Assembly: GCF_022179525.1 (NCBI RefSeq)
Contig: NZ_BPQX01000055.1
Coordinates: 1 to 64,000 of the forward strand
Length of the DNA stretch: 64,000 bases
Source: Methylobacterium persicinum
GTDB lineage: Bacteria > Pseudomonadota > Alphaproteobacteria > Rhizobiales > Beijerinckiaceae
Direction: 5' to 3'
Shown: one piece after another, positions 45,957-54,973 of the stretch
How the letters are laid out: every line of letters starts with the position of its first letter
Numbering within the stretch: the first letter of the stretch is position 1
Made by a program: the position numbers and the translations under genes
The notes under the pieces: generated by a model
Told to the model about the DNA's origin: nothing
Seen by the model: only the letters and a program-made list of their open reading frames with translations
Database searches by the model: none

Positions 45957-47423
45957 TCACGGGTGCGGATCGTGGCGACGCTCATGCGCGGGATCGCGGG
46001 CAGGAAACCAGTTGCCGTGAAAGCCCGGCGGGATCCGGTGCCCGAGGTGGATTTCGGCGACGGGCGGCGCCTCGAACGACCGGGCGTCGAGGATGGCGAG
46101 AGCCGTCGTGTTGCTGGCGGTGTCGATGACGAGCCCGACGAGCCAGCCCTCGTCCTCGCCGGCCCCGGCATGGGCCGGCACGAAGACGAACTCCCCCGGG
46201 ATGCGGTCGGCACCGAAATCGTGCACGCGCCGGGCGCCCGTCTCCAGGTCGTGCTTGTAGAGCTGCGTCGCGCCGGCCAGCTGCGTGTTGCCGTCGGCGG
46301 GAACGCTGACCGTGTAGACGTACCGGTGCCGCTGCCCGAAGAGCCGCTCGTCGATGCGCGGGAACTCCTGCGCCGCGGGGTCGAGCACAACCCGCTCGAC
46401 CCGCCTGGTCGCCGGATCGATCCTCCAGCGTTCGAGCCGACCCGGCTCGTCGAGGCCACCCCCGGCCGTGGCGAACACCGTTCCGTAGGCGACGACGTCG
46501 AGGACCACCTGCCCGTCCGTGTCGTCGTAGGCGTTGGCGGCGTGGAACACGAAGCAGGGGTCGACGTCGCACCATGCGATATCGGCGCCGTCGCCCTGCC
46601 GGGGGAGGAGGCCCACGCGGGCCCTGTGGGCCGGGTTCCAGCGGAACGGGAAGCGGTGGCCGGAGACCAGCGCACGCAGGGAGAACGTCACGGGCAGGTC
46701 GAGGACGATGGCGAAGCGCGCCGTGATGGCGCAGTCGTGGATGCAGGGGCCATGCTCGACCGCCACCGGCACGTCCCGGACGACCCGGCCCGCCGGCGAC
46801 ACGACGACATGGCGGACGCTGTCCCAGACGCGGCCATCGTAGGCGACCGCGTGGGTCTCGCCGGTCAGCGGGTCCAGGTGCGGGTGCCCGGTGAAGGAGC
46901 CAGCCAGCGTCCCGTCGAACGGGTTGAAGTGCTGCGCCTCCAGGGTCCGGGAGAGTTCGACGGGGAAGCTCCCCGCCTCCACGACGGCGAAGATCCGACC
47001 GCCGATTTCGACGACGTTGGTGTTGACGGTGTCGTTGCCGCCCCGGCGCGGTCCGCCCGCGGGGGGCCGGCCCAGCGCGGCGGCCGCCGTCCGCGACCCG
47101 ATCCAGCGGTTGCGATACCACTGCGCCTTGCCCTCCCCGATGGCGAGACCGTGCACCATGCCGTCGCCGAGGAACCAGTCGTGCCCCCGCGTCACCGGCC
47201 GGGCGGGGTTGGCCCCCATCTTGAGGTAGAGGCCTTCGAGCCTGGGCGGGATCGACCCGGTCACGGGCAGGTTGCGCAGGGTCAGTTCCTCCCGCATCGG
47301 TTCGTGAACGCCGACCACGAAGGGGTTCGGCGTGTCGGGCAGGCGTAGCCTGTTGCAGGCCGCCACCACGGCGATGCCGCCTTCGAGGGCGGCCCGGACG
47401 GCCGCCTGGACTGGATTTGGCAT
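45957..47423 (-). CDS. Carotenoid oxygenase (RPE65 family)
   Basis: 488 residues, typical length. Four iron-ligand His sit in TGHPHLDP, GPCIHDCAIT, VFHAANAYDD and GFHGNWFP, spread through the beta-propeller as expected; EPMREELTLRNLPVTG and DWFLGDGMVHG are the common N-terminal blocks. It would cleave a carotenoid or an apocarotenoid/stilbene double bond with O2. It is convergent with the hydratase gene. A link to phototrophy pigments is possible but only by neighbourhood. Confidence 0.9.
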   Translation of the reverse strand: MPNPVQAAVRAALEGGIAVVAACNRLRLPDTPNPFVVGVHEPMREELTLRNLPVTGSIPPRLEGLYLKMGANPARPVTRGHDWFLGDGMVHGLAIGEGKAQWYRNRWIGSRTAAAALGRPPAGGPRRGGNDTVNTNVVEIGGRIFAVVEAGSFPVELSRTLEAQHFNPFDGTLAGSFTGHPHLDPLTGETHAVAYDGRVWDSVRHVVVSPAGRVVRDVPVAVEHGPCIHDCAITARFAIVLDLPVTFSLRALVSGHRFPFRWNPAHRARVGLLPRQGDGADIAWCDVDPCFVFHAANAYDDTDGQVVLDVVAYGTVFATAGGGLDEPGRLERWRIDPATRRVERVVLDPAAQEFPRIDERLFGQRHRYVYTVSVPADGNTQLAGATQLYKHDLETGARRVHDFGADRIPGEFVFVPAHAGAGEDEGWLVGLVIDTASNTTALAILDARSFEAPPVAEIHLGHRIPPGFHGNWFPARDPAHERRHDPHP

Positions 47424-47827
47424 CGGCGGTGCTCCCCGATCGAGATGACAGGCAGGGACCTAGTGCAGTGACGCACTCACGTCGTTCATGCGCCTGAGCA
47501 CCAGCTCTTTGTCTTGGCATCAATTGTCCCAGACCCGGCAGACGCCTCCGTCTGGATCGATGCACTAGAGCCGAACCCGAGCGAGTTGGTTCAGCAAGCC
47601 TTCGCCAGATCTTCCCCTCATCCTGACGTGAGAGGCTGGGGGCCGCCTCACCATGATCGGTCTCTGCGCTAGTCGCGGTGGAAACGCGCGGTTCCCGTCG
47701 GGCGAACCGCGGCCCCGATGACGCGGTGCCGTCCCCGGCGGGGATGACGCCGGTGATGCGCCGGAACCGGGATGGGTCAGGGAAATTGGCTTACCGTACC
47801 GGCGCCCACGCCGGCCGGGAGGATGAC
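47424..47827. other. Intergenic region of 404 bases, no gene seen
   Basis: Lies between divergent carotenoid oxygenase (-) and small hypothetical (+) genes, so promoters are expected. No TGT-N12-ACA box or clear operator was found. Confidence 0.5.
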
Positions 47828-48037
47828 ATGTCGAGCGATACCGAGACGCACCGCGCCCTGCTCAGCGCCCTCAAGGAGGCCCAGGGCAAAGGCGACGGGT
47901 CCTTCGAGCAGGCCGTGACGAACGCCTTCGAACATGTTTTCGAACACCTGGGACGCTTGAACGATCACGTCGCCCTCGCCGGCCCCGACGGGGGCGAACC
48001 CCACCTGAAGCCCGGCGAATCGCCGACCCTGCGCTGA
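47828..48037 (+). CDS. Small hypothetical protein (69 aa)
   Basis: Starts at ATG 47828 behind a GGGAGGA site 9 bases upstream. The sequence is hydrophilic with an amphipathic middle (QAVTNAFEHVFEHLGRLNDH). No family recognised. The strong ribosome site supports it being real; a longer in-frame reading from 47678 lacks one. Confidence 0.55.
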   Translation: MSSDTETHRALLSALKEAQGKGDGSFEQAVTNAFEHVFEHLGRLNDHVALAGPDGGEPHLKPGESPTLR

Positions 48038-48074
48038 AGCGCCGACGCGCGGTCGATCGGGAACGCTGCGGACG

Positions 48075-48326
48075 TCAGGCCCCCCCGGGCGGGACATGCC
48101 ATTGTCCGGCGAATTCGAGGGTGGCCGAGTACAGCAGCGTTCCCACCCCGTCACAGACTTGGACGGAAAAGGTGAAATGGTCCCCGTTGGGGAGCTTGTC
48201 GCGCGCCATGTCCGGGAGCGAACTCATCGCGATGGCGCGGGCCGCCTGAACATCCGGCAGATCCATGCCTTCCCCATCCTGGAGGCGTGTCTCGCCGTCA
48301 TCGGTATTGAAGAAATAGCGTGGCAT
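48075..48326 (-). CDS. DUF6894 family protein
   Basis: 83 residues. MPRYFFNTDDGETRLQDGEG and DVQAARAIAMSSLPDMARD match the DUF6894 pattern, like the protein at 34741-34986. Function unknown. It lies 91 bases downstream of a Crp/Fnr gene on the same strand, repeating the DUF6894-Crp pairing seen near the puf genes. Confidence 0.75.
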   Translation of the reverse strand: MPRYFFNTDDGETRLQDGEGMDLPDVQAARAIAMSSLPDMARDKLPNGDHFTFSVQVCDGVGTLLYSATLEFAGQWHVPPGGA

Positions 48327-48417
48327 AGGATTTCCTGCTCAGCACGGGGTCAAGCAGCAAGTCTCCCAGCCAGGTAATCTGGAATTCACCTGATGCAGCA
48401 CGACTAGTCATATCACA

Positions 48418-49170
48418 TTAGTAGTCGTTCATCGCCTTTTCTGTCGAAATTCGATCAATGACAGGAATTCGATGAAGATAGTTCGGATTGAAGCTACAAA
48501 ACGCGATCAACCGCGCTTCGTCGAGGATCCGCAGGCGGCGCCGCGACAGCACGATCAGCCCCCTCGACCGCAGGTCTCGCAACACGCGGTTCACGTGGAT
48601 GGGGGTCAGGCCGAGCATGTCGGCGAGGTCGGATTGGGTGAACGGGAGCGCGTACTCGTTGCTCGCCGCCAAGCCGACCGCCCTCAGGCGCAGCAGCAAC
48701 TCGCAGAACAGATGGGCCATCCGCTCCGGCGCCAGCCGCCGTGCGATGCCGATGAGCCATTCCCGCGTGACGGCGCCGTCCACGAGCATCGACCAGCACA
48801 CGGCATGGGCGATGCGCGGGTGATCCTCGATCAGCCGCCACATCGTCTGGCGCGGGATCTCCACCACGGTGCAGTCGGTCATGGTCGCGATGGAATGATC
48901 CATCTCGTCGAGGATCGAGGCGCGCGGATCGCAGAAATCGCCTGGCACCATCAGTCCCGAGATGCAGCGCCGCCCCCGCGGGAGGATCTTGTAACAACAT
49001 GCGAAGCCGGAGAGGACGAGATAGACCGTCTCCGTCCGGTCCCCTTCGCGGATGAGATCCTGACGCGCAGGGACCAAGCGGTCATGCGAACTCAGGCGGC
49101 GCAATGTCTCGTGATCAGTTTCGTTGAGACCACCCGCGGCGTCGAGTTTGCGTATGAAGACATTGACCAT
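48418..49170 (-). CDS. Crp/Fnr family transcriptional regulator
   Basis: 250 residues. The effector barrel (DLIREGDRTETVYLVLSGFACCYK, MDHSIATMTDCTVVEIP) precedes the winged helix (SDLADMLGLTPIHVNRVLRDLRS). No N-terminal Fnr cysteine cluster is seen. It closely resembles the other two Crp/Fnr proteins of this window in the MDHS and HVNR blocks. The upstream region is AT-rich and holds a 14-bp palindrome at 49294-49307. Confidence 0.88.
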   Translation of the reverse strand: MVNVFIRKLDAAGGLNETDHETLRRLSSHDRLVPARQDLIREGDRTETVYLVLSGFACCYKILPRGRRCISGLMVPGDFCDPRASILDEMDHSIATMTDCTVVEIPRQTMWRLIEDHPRIAHAVCWSMLVDGAVTREWLIGIARRLAPERMAHLFCELLLRLRAVGLAASNEYALPFTQSDLADMLGLTPIHVNRVLRDLRSRGLIVLSRRRLRILDEARLIAFCSFNPNYLHRIPVIDRISTEKAMNDY

Positions 49171-49293
49171 GATTCATGTTGCACTCTTCGACGGTCGTTT
49201 CGCCCCGATCCAGGCGGCGTATCGCGATTATACCGATTCGAATATATGACAACTTTTCCGACAAGCCGATCATGATATGTATAATAACTCATA

Positions 49294-49307
49294 TGTTGAA
49301 TTCAACA
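49294..49307. promoter_or_regulatory. Perfect 14-bp palindrome upstream of the Crp/Fnr gene
   Basis: TGTTGAATTCAACA, in an AT-rich stretch between a LysR gene and the Crp/Fnr gene start at 49170. It could be an operator; the binding protein is unknown. Confidence 0.35.
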
Positions 49308-49448
49308 AGGTCTCACAGCAGATTCGCCGAGAAGACCAAGATCCATCGCTGACACACTAATATATGTTTCGCATTGATCTGCCCTGGCCGCCGGGCCCGA
49401 ACCCAGATCATTCTCGCGCGTTGATTTCCCCAAGCGGACGCGTGTGCG

Positions 49449-50378
49449 TCACACGCCGACGGCGTGAGTCTCCGGCATCTCCGCATCGGCGGGTTGCAGC
49501 CTGACGGCCAGGGCGTGGACGCTCTCGGTGATGTGGGTCAGCACCGCCCGGATGCGCGGGGTGTGGCGGTTGTCCTTGTGCACCAGGAGCAGGATGTCGG
49601 CGCAGGGCGGGTCCGTCGGCATCGGCAGCCTGATCAGCCTGGGCTCCCGGTCCGCCCGGAATCGCGCAAGGCAGGCCAACCCCCCGCCGGTGGCCGCCGC
49701 CACGACGGCGGCCTCGTGGCTGCTGGTCTGCAGGGCCACCGTGGCGCGGGACGCGATCTCGGTGAGCCACGCGGATTGCGTCATCTCCTGCGTGTCGTCG
49801 AGTTGCGTAATGAGGCGGTGACCGGCAAACCCGTCCGCGAGGTCCGGTTCCCCCTGGTCCCGCAGGTAGCCCGGCGTCGCGTAGATGCCGAAGGCGATGC
49901 TCCCGATGCGCCGTACGACGAGGTCGTGCTGCTCGGGCTGCCGCATGCGCAGGGAGATGTCGGCCTCCCGCATCGCCAGGCTCAGCTCCCGGGAGTTGGG
50001 GATGAGTTCGATCTTGATGTCGGGATACTGCCCGTGAAGGCGGGCCAGCCCCGGTGCCAGGACGTGGGCGGCCAGCGTCTCGGAGCAGGTGACACGGACG
50101 AGGCCGCGCAGGCGGGTGTCGCGCCCGGTCACCTCGCGTTCGAGGGCGATGAGTTCCGCCTCGACATGCTCGGCCCTTTCGCGGACCTCCAGGCCGGCGA
50201 GGGTCGGCACGTAGCCGTCCGGAGTGCGGTTGAGCAGGCGGACGGACAGCGTCGCCTCTAGGGAGCTCAGGCGCCGTCCGACGGTCGATTGCGAGACATG
50301 GAGGACCTTGCCGGCGGCGGACAACGTGCCGTGCCGGGCGAGTGCCAGAAAGAATCTCAGATCGTCCCAGTCGAGCAT
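49449..50378 (-). CDS. LysR family transcriptional regulator
   Basis: 309 residues. MLDWDDLRFFLALARHGTLS with HVSQSTVGRRLSSLEATLSVRL is the HTH; the LysR effector domain follows (LRGLVRVTCSETLAAHVLAP). This form is typical of the subgroup controlling single reductase or efflux genes. ATG at 50378 is favoured over the in-frame GTG at 50387. No divergent target gene is adjacent: the gene upstream is a Crp/Fnr regulator on the same strand. Confidence 0.9.
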   Translation of the reverse strand: MLDWDDLRFFLALARHGTLSAAGKVLHVSQSTVGRRLSSLEATLSVRLLNRTPDGYVPTLAGLEVRERAEHVEAELIALEREVTGRDTRLRGLVRVTCSETLAAHVLAPGLARLHGQYPDIKIELIPNSRELSLAMREADISLRMRQPEQHDLVVRRIGSIAFGIYATPGYLRDQGEPDLADGFAGHRLITQLDDTQEMTQSAWLTEIASRATVALQTSSHEAAVVAAATGGGLACLARFRADREPRLIRLPMPTDPPCADILLLVHKDNRHTPRIRAVLTHITESVHALAVRLQPADAEMPETHAVGV

Positions 50379-50764
50379 TCGCCCCACACCAGTCGTTCTT
50401 GCAGTCCTCCCCCTCGCCCTCGAGAGCCGACTTCCCCACGAACATTACAATGCACAATGGCCGGAATGACCATGAGAGAAATCTACTGAGAATTTGAGGG
50501 ATTGACGCCCGCCCGTGATGGCGCGGGCAGGCCCGGGCAGGACCATCCGCCAGACCGGACAGCGGCCTTGCGCCGGCCTCGGCCGTCACCGTCGGGGTGT
50601 GGAGAGGGGGGGGCCGGCCAGGGCACGATCCGACGCGGCCGAGGCCCCGAGCGGCGATGGAGGACGAGCCGGGCAGCCCCGCAGAGCGCCCGGTCTGGGC
50701 CGGGGACGCGGTCGCTTGGTCTGGATGGCGGCGACCGGGGGAGGCCGCCGCGCCGATCGCCCCG
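50379..50764. other. Intergenic region of 386 bases, no gene seen
   Basis: Between the Crp/Fnr gene end (50765) and the LysR start (50378), both on the minus strand. A GC-rich inverted repeat (GCCCGC/GCGGGC) around 50507-50530 could end the Crp/Fnr transcript. Nothing else was recognised. Confidence 0.45.
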
Positions 50765-51517
50765 TCAGTGGATCCCGGCGAAATCGGCCGTTGTCTTCAG
50801 GCGCGGACCGTCGATCACGTCGATCCTGCCACGGCCCATCCGGACGAGGCGTTCATCCGACAGCTTCCTCAGGATGCGCCCCACGTGGACGGGCGTCAGG
50901 CCGACGGCGTCGGCGATGATGGTGTGGTTGAATTCGAGCCTGAACGGGAGGTTGGCGCCGGAGCAGAATTCCTCGCGCCGTTCCTGGAGGCAGCAGAGCA
51001 GCTGCGTCACCCGCTTCCTGGCCGTTCGCCCCCCCACGATCCGGATATGGTCGCGCAGGACTCGCTCGCGCCGCGCCTGCGCCCAGAACAGGGCCCCGTA
51101 GATCCGGGGACGCGATGCGAGGACCCCGGCGAGGTCGTCCGCGGCGAGGGTCACGCAGTGGACGGGCGTGATGGCCGACACCGAATGGTCCATGGCTTGA
51201 CCGAGGACGCCGGACAGGCCGTGGACGTCGCCCGCGACGAGCAGGTCGGTGATCTGACGGGTGCCGTTCGGGAATTCGGTCTGGACCGCGGCCAGCCCCG
51301 CGGCGACGATGAGGATGCGCCTCGTCCGGAGCCCCCCATCGAGGACCATCTGCCCCGGCCGGAACGACGCCTCCCGGTACGGCAGCGCCCGCAGAAACTC
51401 CATGTCCTCTTCATCGAGGAGACCGCTGCGCCGCAGCGCGGCAGCGAGAGGGTTGACCCGCACGCCAAGACGAATTTCACGCCCAGGTCTAGAGGCAATA
51501 CCAAGACTAGGCTTCAT
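50765..51517 (-). CDS. Crp/Fnr family transcriptional regulator
   Basis: 250 residues from ATG 51517, which follows a GGAGGG site; the longer frame to 51556 lacks one. The barrel domain (FRPGQMVLDGGLRTRRILIV, GDVHGLSGVLGQAMDHSVS) precedes the winged helix (IIADAVGLTPVHVGRILRKLSDE). No Fnr-type cysteine cluster. It diverges from the exopolysaccharide operon beginning at 52047 across an AT-rich gap, making it a candidate regulator of that operon. Confidence 0.87.
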   Translation of the reverse strand: MKPSLGIASRPGREIRLGVRVNPLAAALRRSGLLDEEDMEFLRALPYREASFRPGQMVLDGGLRTRRILIVAAGLAAVQTEFPNGTRQITDLLVAGDVHGLSGVLGQAMDHSVSAITPVHCVTLAADDLAGVLASRPRIYGALFWAQARRERVLRDHIRIVGGRTARKRVTQLLCCLQERREEFCSGANLPFRLEFNHTIIADAVGLTPVHVGRILRKLSDERLVRMGRGRIDVIDGPRLKTTADFAGIH

Positions 51518-52046
51518 CTTACGCCCTCCTGCTTGAAGTCGCTCCCTTTGAATCACAGCCTGGGGAAGTCGATCCGACTACGATCAAATGACTTTGGCTG
51601 TGCAGACTTGATACTGACGACAAATCCAATGCACCGCGGCTGATTGGCCCGATTGCGAACGCTCGTCAGTCATTCATGAATCACATTTGATATCAAAACA
51701 CACGATTCGACAGTTACATGTCTGATTTCCACAAATTCACTATCAATTGCTAGTGCAAAAATGAAAAGTCGGCATCCAATTTTGAAAAACAGCGCCAAGC
51801 TTGGCCATTGAAATGCGCGAAAACAGTCTTATTCATCGTGAGACGGCCAATGGTATGAATTGGAATTCGCCGAATGCTCCGCCATTTGGACGTAAGCCAG
51901 AATTGGCGGAATTTTTGCGGCGCTTTGTACAATTGTTGTGATGCCATCGTTTTCGTTGCGCTAACCATATCGCAGTCGCTGCAACGCCCCATGACAGTGC
52001 CCCGCTCGGTTCCAGCTCAAGGAACGCGTGCCTGGAGGAACGTGAC
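51518..52046. promoter_or_regulatory. AT-rich divergent promoter region of 529 bases before the exopolysaccharide operon
   Basis: Clearly lower in GC than its neighbours. Two perfect palindromes lie 4 bases apart: ATTCATGAAT (51672-51681) and TTTGATATCAAA (51686-51697). The second resembles joined Fnr-type half-sites. No coding frame was recognised. It separates a Crp/Fnr gene from the ExoY-type gene, so it likely holds promoters and operators for both. Confidence 0.5.
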
Positions 52047-52712
52047 ATGCTGCAAGTCTCGTTGCGTCAACAAGAGGGACCCTCCAAGCACATCGCCCAA
52101 GCCGCCGTCGCTGGCACCTCCGGGGGCGCGGCGCGCACCATCAGGAGGTTCCTGGATGTGAGCGTCGCCCTGACGGCGCTCATCCTGCTCGCGCCGCTGA
52201 TGACGATGCTGGCGATCCTCGTGGCGCTCGATGGGGGACCGGTCCTGTTCCGCCATCCACGGATCGGGAAGGGGGGGCGCCCCTTCGGTTGCCTGAAGTT
52301 CCGCACGATGATCGACGACGCGGAGGCCGCGTTCTCCGAATATCTGTCCTACCATCCCCCGGCCGGGCCCGAATGGGACTCAGAGCGGACGGTGTCGTTC
52401 GACCCCCGGGTCACGGCGATCGGCCGATGGCTGCGCGCGACCAGCCTCGATGAGTTGCCCCAACTCTTCAACGTCCTGCGCGGGGAGATGAGCCTCGTCG
52501 GCCCCCGGGCGGGGAGCGCCGCGGAGGCCCCGCTCCCCGGGGAACCGGCGTCCGCCTGCCCGAGCGTTCTCCCGGGGCTGACGGGGCCCTGGCAGGTCGG
52601 CGACCGCGGCCAGCCCGACGAACGCTCCCTGCGGGAGTGGGGGTTCCTGAGGGACATCGCCCTCCTGGCCCGCGCCACCATCGTGGTCGTCCGGCGGAAG
52701 GGGGTCTCGTGA
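52047..52712 (+). CDS. Undecaprenyl-phosphate sugar-1-phosphate transferase (ExoY-type priming enzyme)
   Basis: 221 residues. One membrane helix (VSVALTALILLAPLMTMLAI) precedes the bacterial sugar transferase domain: PVLFRHPRIGKGGRPFGCLK, KFRTMIDDAE, then SLDELPQLFNVLRGEMSLVG and LPGLTGPWQV. It would start repeat-unit assembly by loading a sugar phosphate on undecaprenyl phosphate at the inner membrane. A GGAGG site precedes the ATG. It is the first gene of the operon and overlaps the next gene. Confidence 0.9.
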   Translation: MLQVSLRQQEGPSKHIAQAAVAGTSGGAARTIRRFLDVSVALTALILLAPLMTMLAILVALDGGPVLFRHPRIGKGGRPFGCLKFRTMIDDAEAAFSEYLSYHPPAGPEWDSERTVSFDPRVTAIGRWLRATSLDELPQLFNVLRGEMSLVGPRAGSAAEAPLPGEPASACPSVLPGLTGPWQVGDRGQPDERSLREWGFLRDIALLARATIVVVRRKGVS

Positions 52713-53560
52713 TGGTCCCGGACCCGTACCCGGACAGGCCGACGGCGCCCGACGTCTGCGTGCTGATCTCGACCTATGCCGGGGAGACGGCGTCCCGCCT
52801 CGGGGCTTCCCTGGCCAGCCTGCGGGAACAGACCCTCCGGCCCGGGCGCGTCGTCCTGGTGGTCGATGGCCCGGTCGATCCCGAGCAGGAGGCGACCATC
52901 GCCGCCTTCGCCGCCGCGGGCGCGCCGCCCCTGGATCTCGTCCGGATCCCCCGGAACGTCGGGCTCGCGGGCGCCCTGAATGCCGGGCTCGAGCGCTGCC
53001 GCGGGGCATGGATCATGCGCATGGACAGCGACGACCTGTGCATGCCGGACCGCCTGGAGATCCAGATGGCCTATGCGTGGCGCCACCCCGGGATCGACGT
53101 GGTCACGGCCTGGAGCGAGGAGTTCTTCGAGGACGGCACCGCTCCACAGATCAAGGTTTCGCCCACCCGCCATGCCGCGGTCGCCCGGGCGATGCGCTGG
53201 CGCAACGTCCTCGTGCACCCCACCGTCCTCGTCCGCACGGAGGTCCTCCGCCGGGTCGGCGGCTACCGGTCGCGCTACGGGCTGCTGGAGGATTACGACC
53301 TGTTCGTGCGGCTGATCCAGGCCGGGGCGCAGTTCCACGTCATCCCGCGGGTGCTCGTCCGGGTCCGGTCGAGCCTCGCGCAGAAGGAGCGCCGGGGCGG
53401 CCTCGCTTACTGCTTCGGGGAGATGCGCTTCCGGTTCGCCTGCTACCGCAGCGGCTTCCTCGGCCTGCGGAATCTCTTCGGCGTGACGCCCCTGTACCTC
53501 GTGTTCCGGCTGGTCTCCGGGCCCCTGAAGAGGAGGTTCTACAGCCTCGCCCGCGCCTGA
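52712..53560 (+). CDS. Glycosyltransferase family 2
   Basis: 282 residues. GT-A fold: VCVLISTYAGE at the start, VVDGPVDPEQE, IMRMDSDDLCMPDRLEIQ (DxD metal motif DSDD) and the C-terminal YGLLEDYDLFVRLI catalytic-base region. It would add one sugar of the repeat unit in the cytosol. The start is ATG 52712, or a GTG three bases earlier overlapping the previous stop. Operon position supports a role in exopolysaccharide assembly. Confidence 0.88.
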   Translation: MVPDPYPDRPTAPDVCVLISTYAGETASRLGASLASLREQTLRPGRVVLVVDGPVDPEQEATIAAFAAAGAPPLDLVRIPRNVGLAGALNAGLERCRGAWIMRMDSDDLCMPDRLEIQMAYAWRHPGIDVVTAWSEEFFEDGTAPQIKVSPTRHAAVARAMRWRNVLVHPTVLVRTEVLRRVGGYRSRYGLLEDYDLFVRLIQAGAQFHVIPRVLVRVRSSLAQKERRGGLAYCFGEMRFRFACYRSGFLGLRNLFGVTPLYLVFRLVSGPLKRRFYSLARA

Positions 53561-53599
53561 GGCATCGCCGCTCCCCGCTCCCTTTCCCGAGGCAGAACG

Positions 53600-54973
53600 A
53601 TGAATCAGCCATGGCCCGGCCCCGGGCAAGCCCAAGCCGTCGCACGGATCGGCCTCGAGGCCCCGTGGGAGCCGGTCGTCGCCCCGCCGGGGACGGCGGC
53701 CCGGCGCCGCTGGGCTTGGTTCAGGGCAATCCTGGCCTTCACCGTGACGCTCGTCGCCTGCGCCGCCGCCTATCCGTATCTCCCCCGGCGCTACGAGGCC
53801 GCGGCGTCCATCCTCCTGCGGCCGACCGATCTCGACGGACAGGCCGACCGCACCCTGCGCCAGCCGCTGGACGAGAACGCGCTGCAATCGGAGGTCGACT
53901 TCGCCTCGGCCCCGGGGATCGCCGACACGGTGATCCGCGCCCACAAGCTCGACCAGGATCCCGAATTCGCCGGGCTGGACAAGTACAGGCCCCTCCTGCC
54001 GGACTGGGCCGCGGCGTACCTTCCGCCGCCCCATCCGAGGACGGCGGCGGACCTGCGCCGGGCCCTGGCGGATCATCTCCAGGTCACCCGGGACCGCAAG
54101 TCCTACACGGTCCGCCTCGGCTTCTGGTCGGAGGATCCCGTCAAGGCTGCGGCCATGAGCGGGACGCTGCTCACCGCCTATCTCGACGCCCAGCGCGCCG
54201 GCAAACGCGAGGCGCTCGCCGGACTGAGGGACTGGCTTCAGGAGCGCCTGCACCTTCTCACCGGGAACTACGAGACCGCCCGCCGGGCCCTCGATGCGCA
54301 CCTCGCCGCGTCGGGCCTGCTCGACACGGGGGCGCAGGTGGAACTCGACCAGCGCCTGCAGATCCTGGCCGTCGAGGCCGCCCAGGCGAGGGGGCATCTG
54401 GTCGAGGCCACGGCCCGCTCGCGGGGTCTGCTCGCCATGAAGGAGGCCAACGTCCTCGACCAAGCGCCGGAGATCCTCGCCTCGCCGGCGATCCTGAAGC
54501 TCAAGGACGGCCTCGTGGCGGCCATGTCGCGGACGGCGGTGTGGTCCAACGAGACCGCCGCCATCGAGCGCCAGATCGCGATCGAATCCGAGCGCATCGT
54601 CGCGGCGGCGGCGGCGGAGGCCAAGTCCTGGGAACAGCGCGAGACGATGCTGGGCACGCAGGTGGCCGAGACGCGGCGCCTGATCGAGACGCGCCGCGCC
54701 GCGGAACGGGTGGCGGCCGAACTCCAGCGCGCAGCCGATTCCGAGCGGGCGGCGATGGACGATGGCTCGGCCAAGCTCAAGGCCATGGCCCTGCGGACGA
54801 AGGCGGTGGAGGCGGACGCCACGGTGATCGGCGAGCCGGAGGTCGCCACCCGGGCCTCCTTCCCCAAGCCGGTCCCCACGGCGCTGGCCGCCCTGGCCAT
54901 GGCGGTCCTGGCCGCCATCGCGGCCGCATGGCGGCAGGCGATGGCGTTCGCCGGACGGATCGCCCGGGCATGA
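53600..54973 (+). CDS. Polysaccharide chain-length determinant (Wzz/GumC type, no kinase domain)
   Basis: 457 residues. A membrane helix near 35-55 (FRAILAFTVTLVACAAAYPYL) is followed by a Wzz-type domain (YEAAASILLRPTD), a long periplasmic alpha-helical coiled coil (about 190-410) and a second helix near the C-terminus (ALAALAMAVLAAIAAAW). This is the polysaccharide co-polymerase layout that sets chain length with the polymerase and export channel. A cytosolic tyrosine-kinase domain, present in some relatives, is absent. Confidence 0.82.
   Translation: MNQPWPGPGQAQAVARIGLEAPWEPVVAPPGTAARRRWAWFRAILAFTVTLVACAAAYPYLPRRYEAAASILLRPTDLDGQADRTLRQPLDENALQSEVDFASAPGIADTVIRAHKLDQDPEFAGLDKYRPLLPDWAAAYLPPPHPRTAADLRRALADHLQVTRDRKSYTVRLGFWSEDPVKAAAMSGTLLTAYLDAQRAGKREALAGLRDWLQERLHLLTGNYETARRALDAHLAASGLLDTGAQVELDQRLQILAVEAAQARGHLVEATARSRGLLAMKEANVLDQAPEILASPAILKLKDGLVAAMSRTAVWSNETAAIERQIAIESERIVAAAAAEAKSWEQRETMLGTQVAETRRLIETRRAAERVAAELQRAADSERAAMDDGSAKLKAMALRTKAVEADATVIGEPEVATRASFPKPVPTALAALAMAVLAAIAAAWRQAMAFAGRIARA

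Noticed and set aside
51795-51825. Sigma-54-like GG-N10-GC element before the polysaccharide operon
   Set aside because: Only the minimal dinucleotides match, and such matches are frequent by chance; no activator gene supports it.
53008-54969. Upstream extension of the flippase-GH16 frame
   Set aside because: It runs through two clearly coded genes (GT2 and chain-length protein) in another frame; the real start is the ATGA at 54970.
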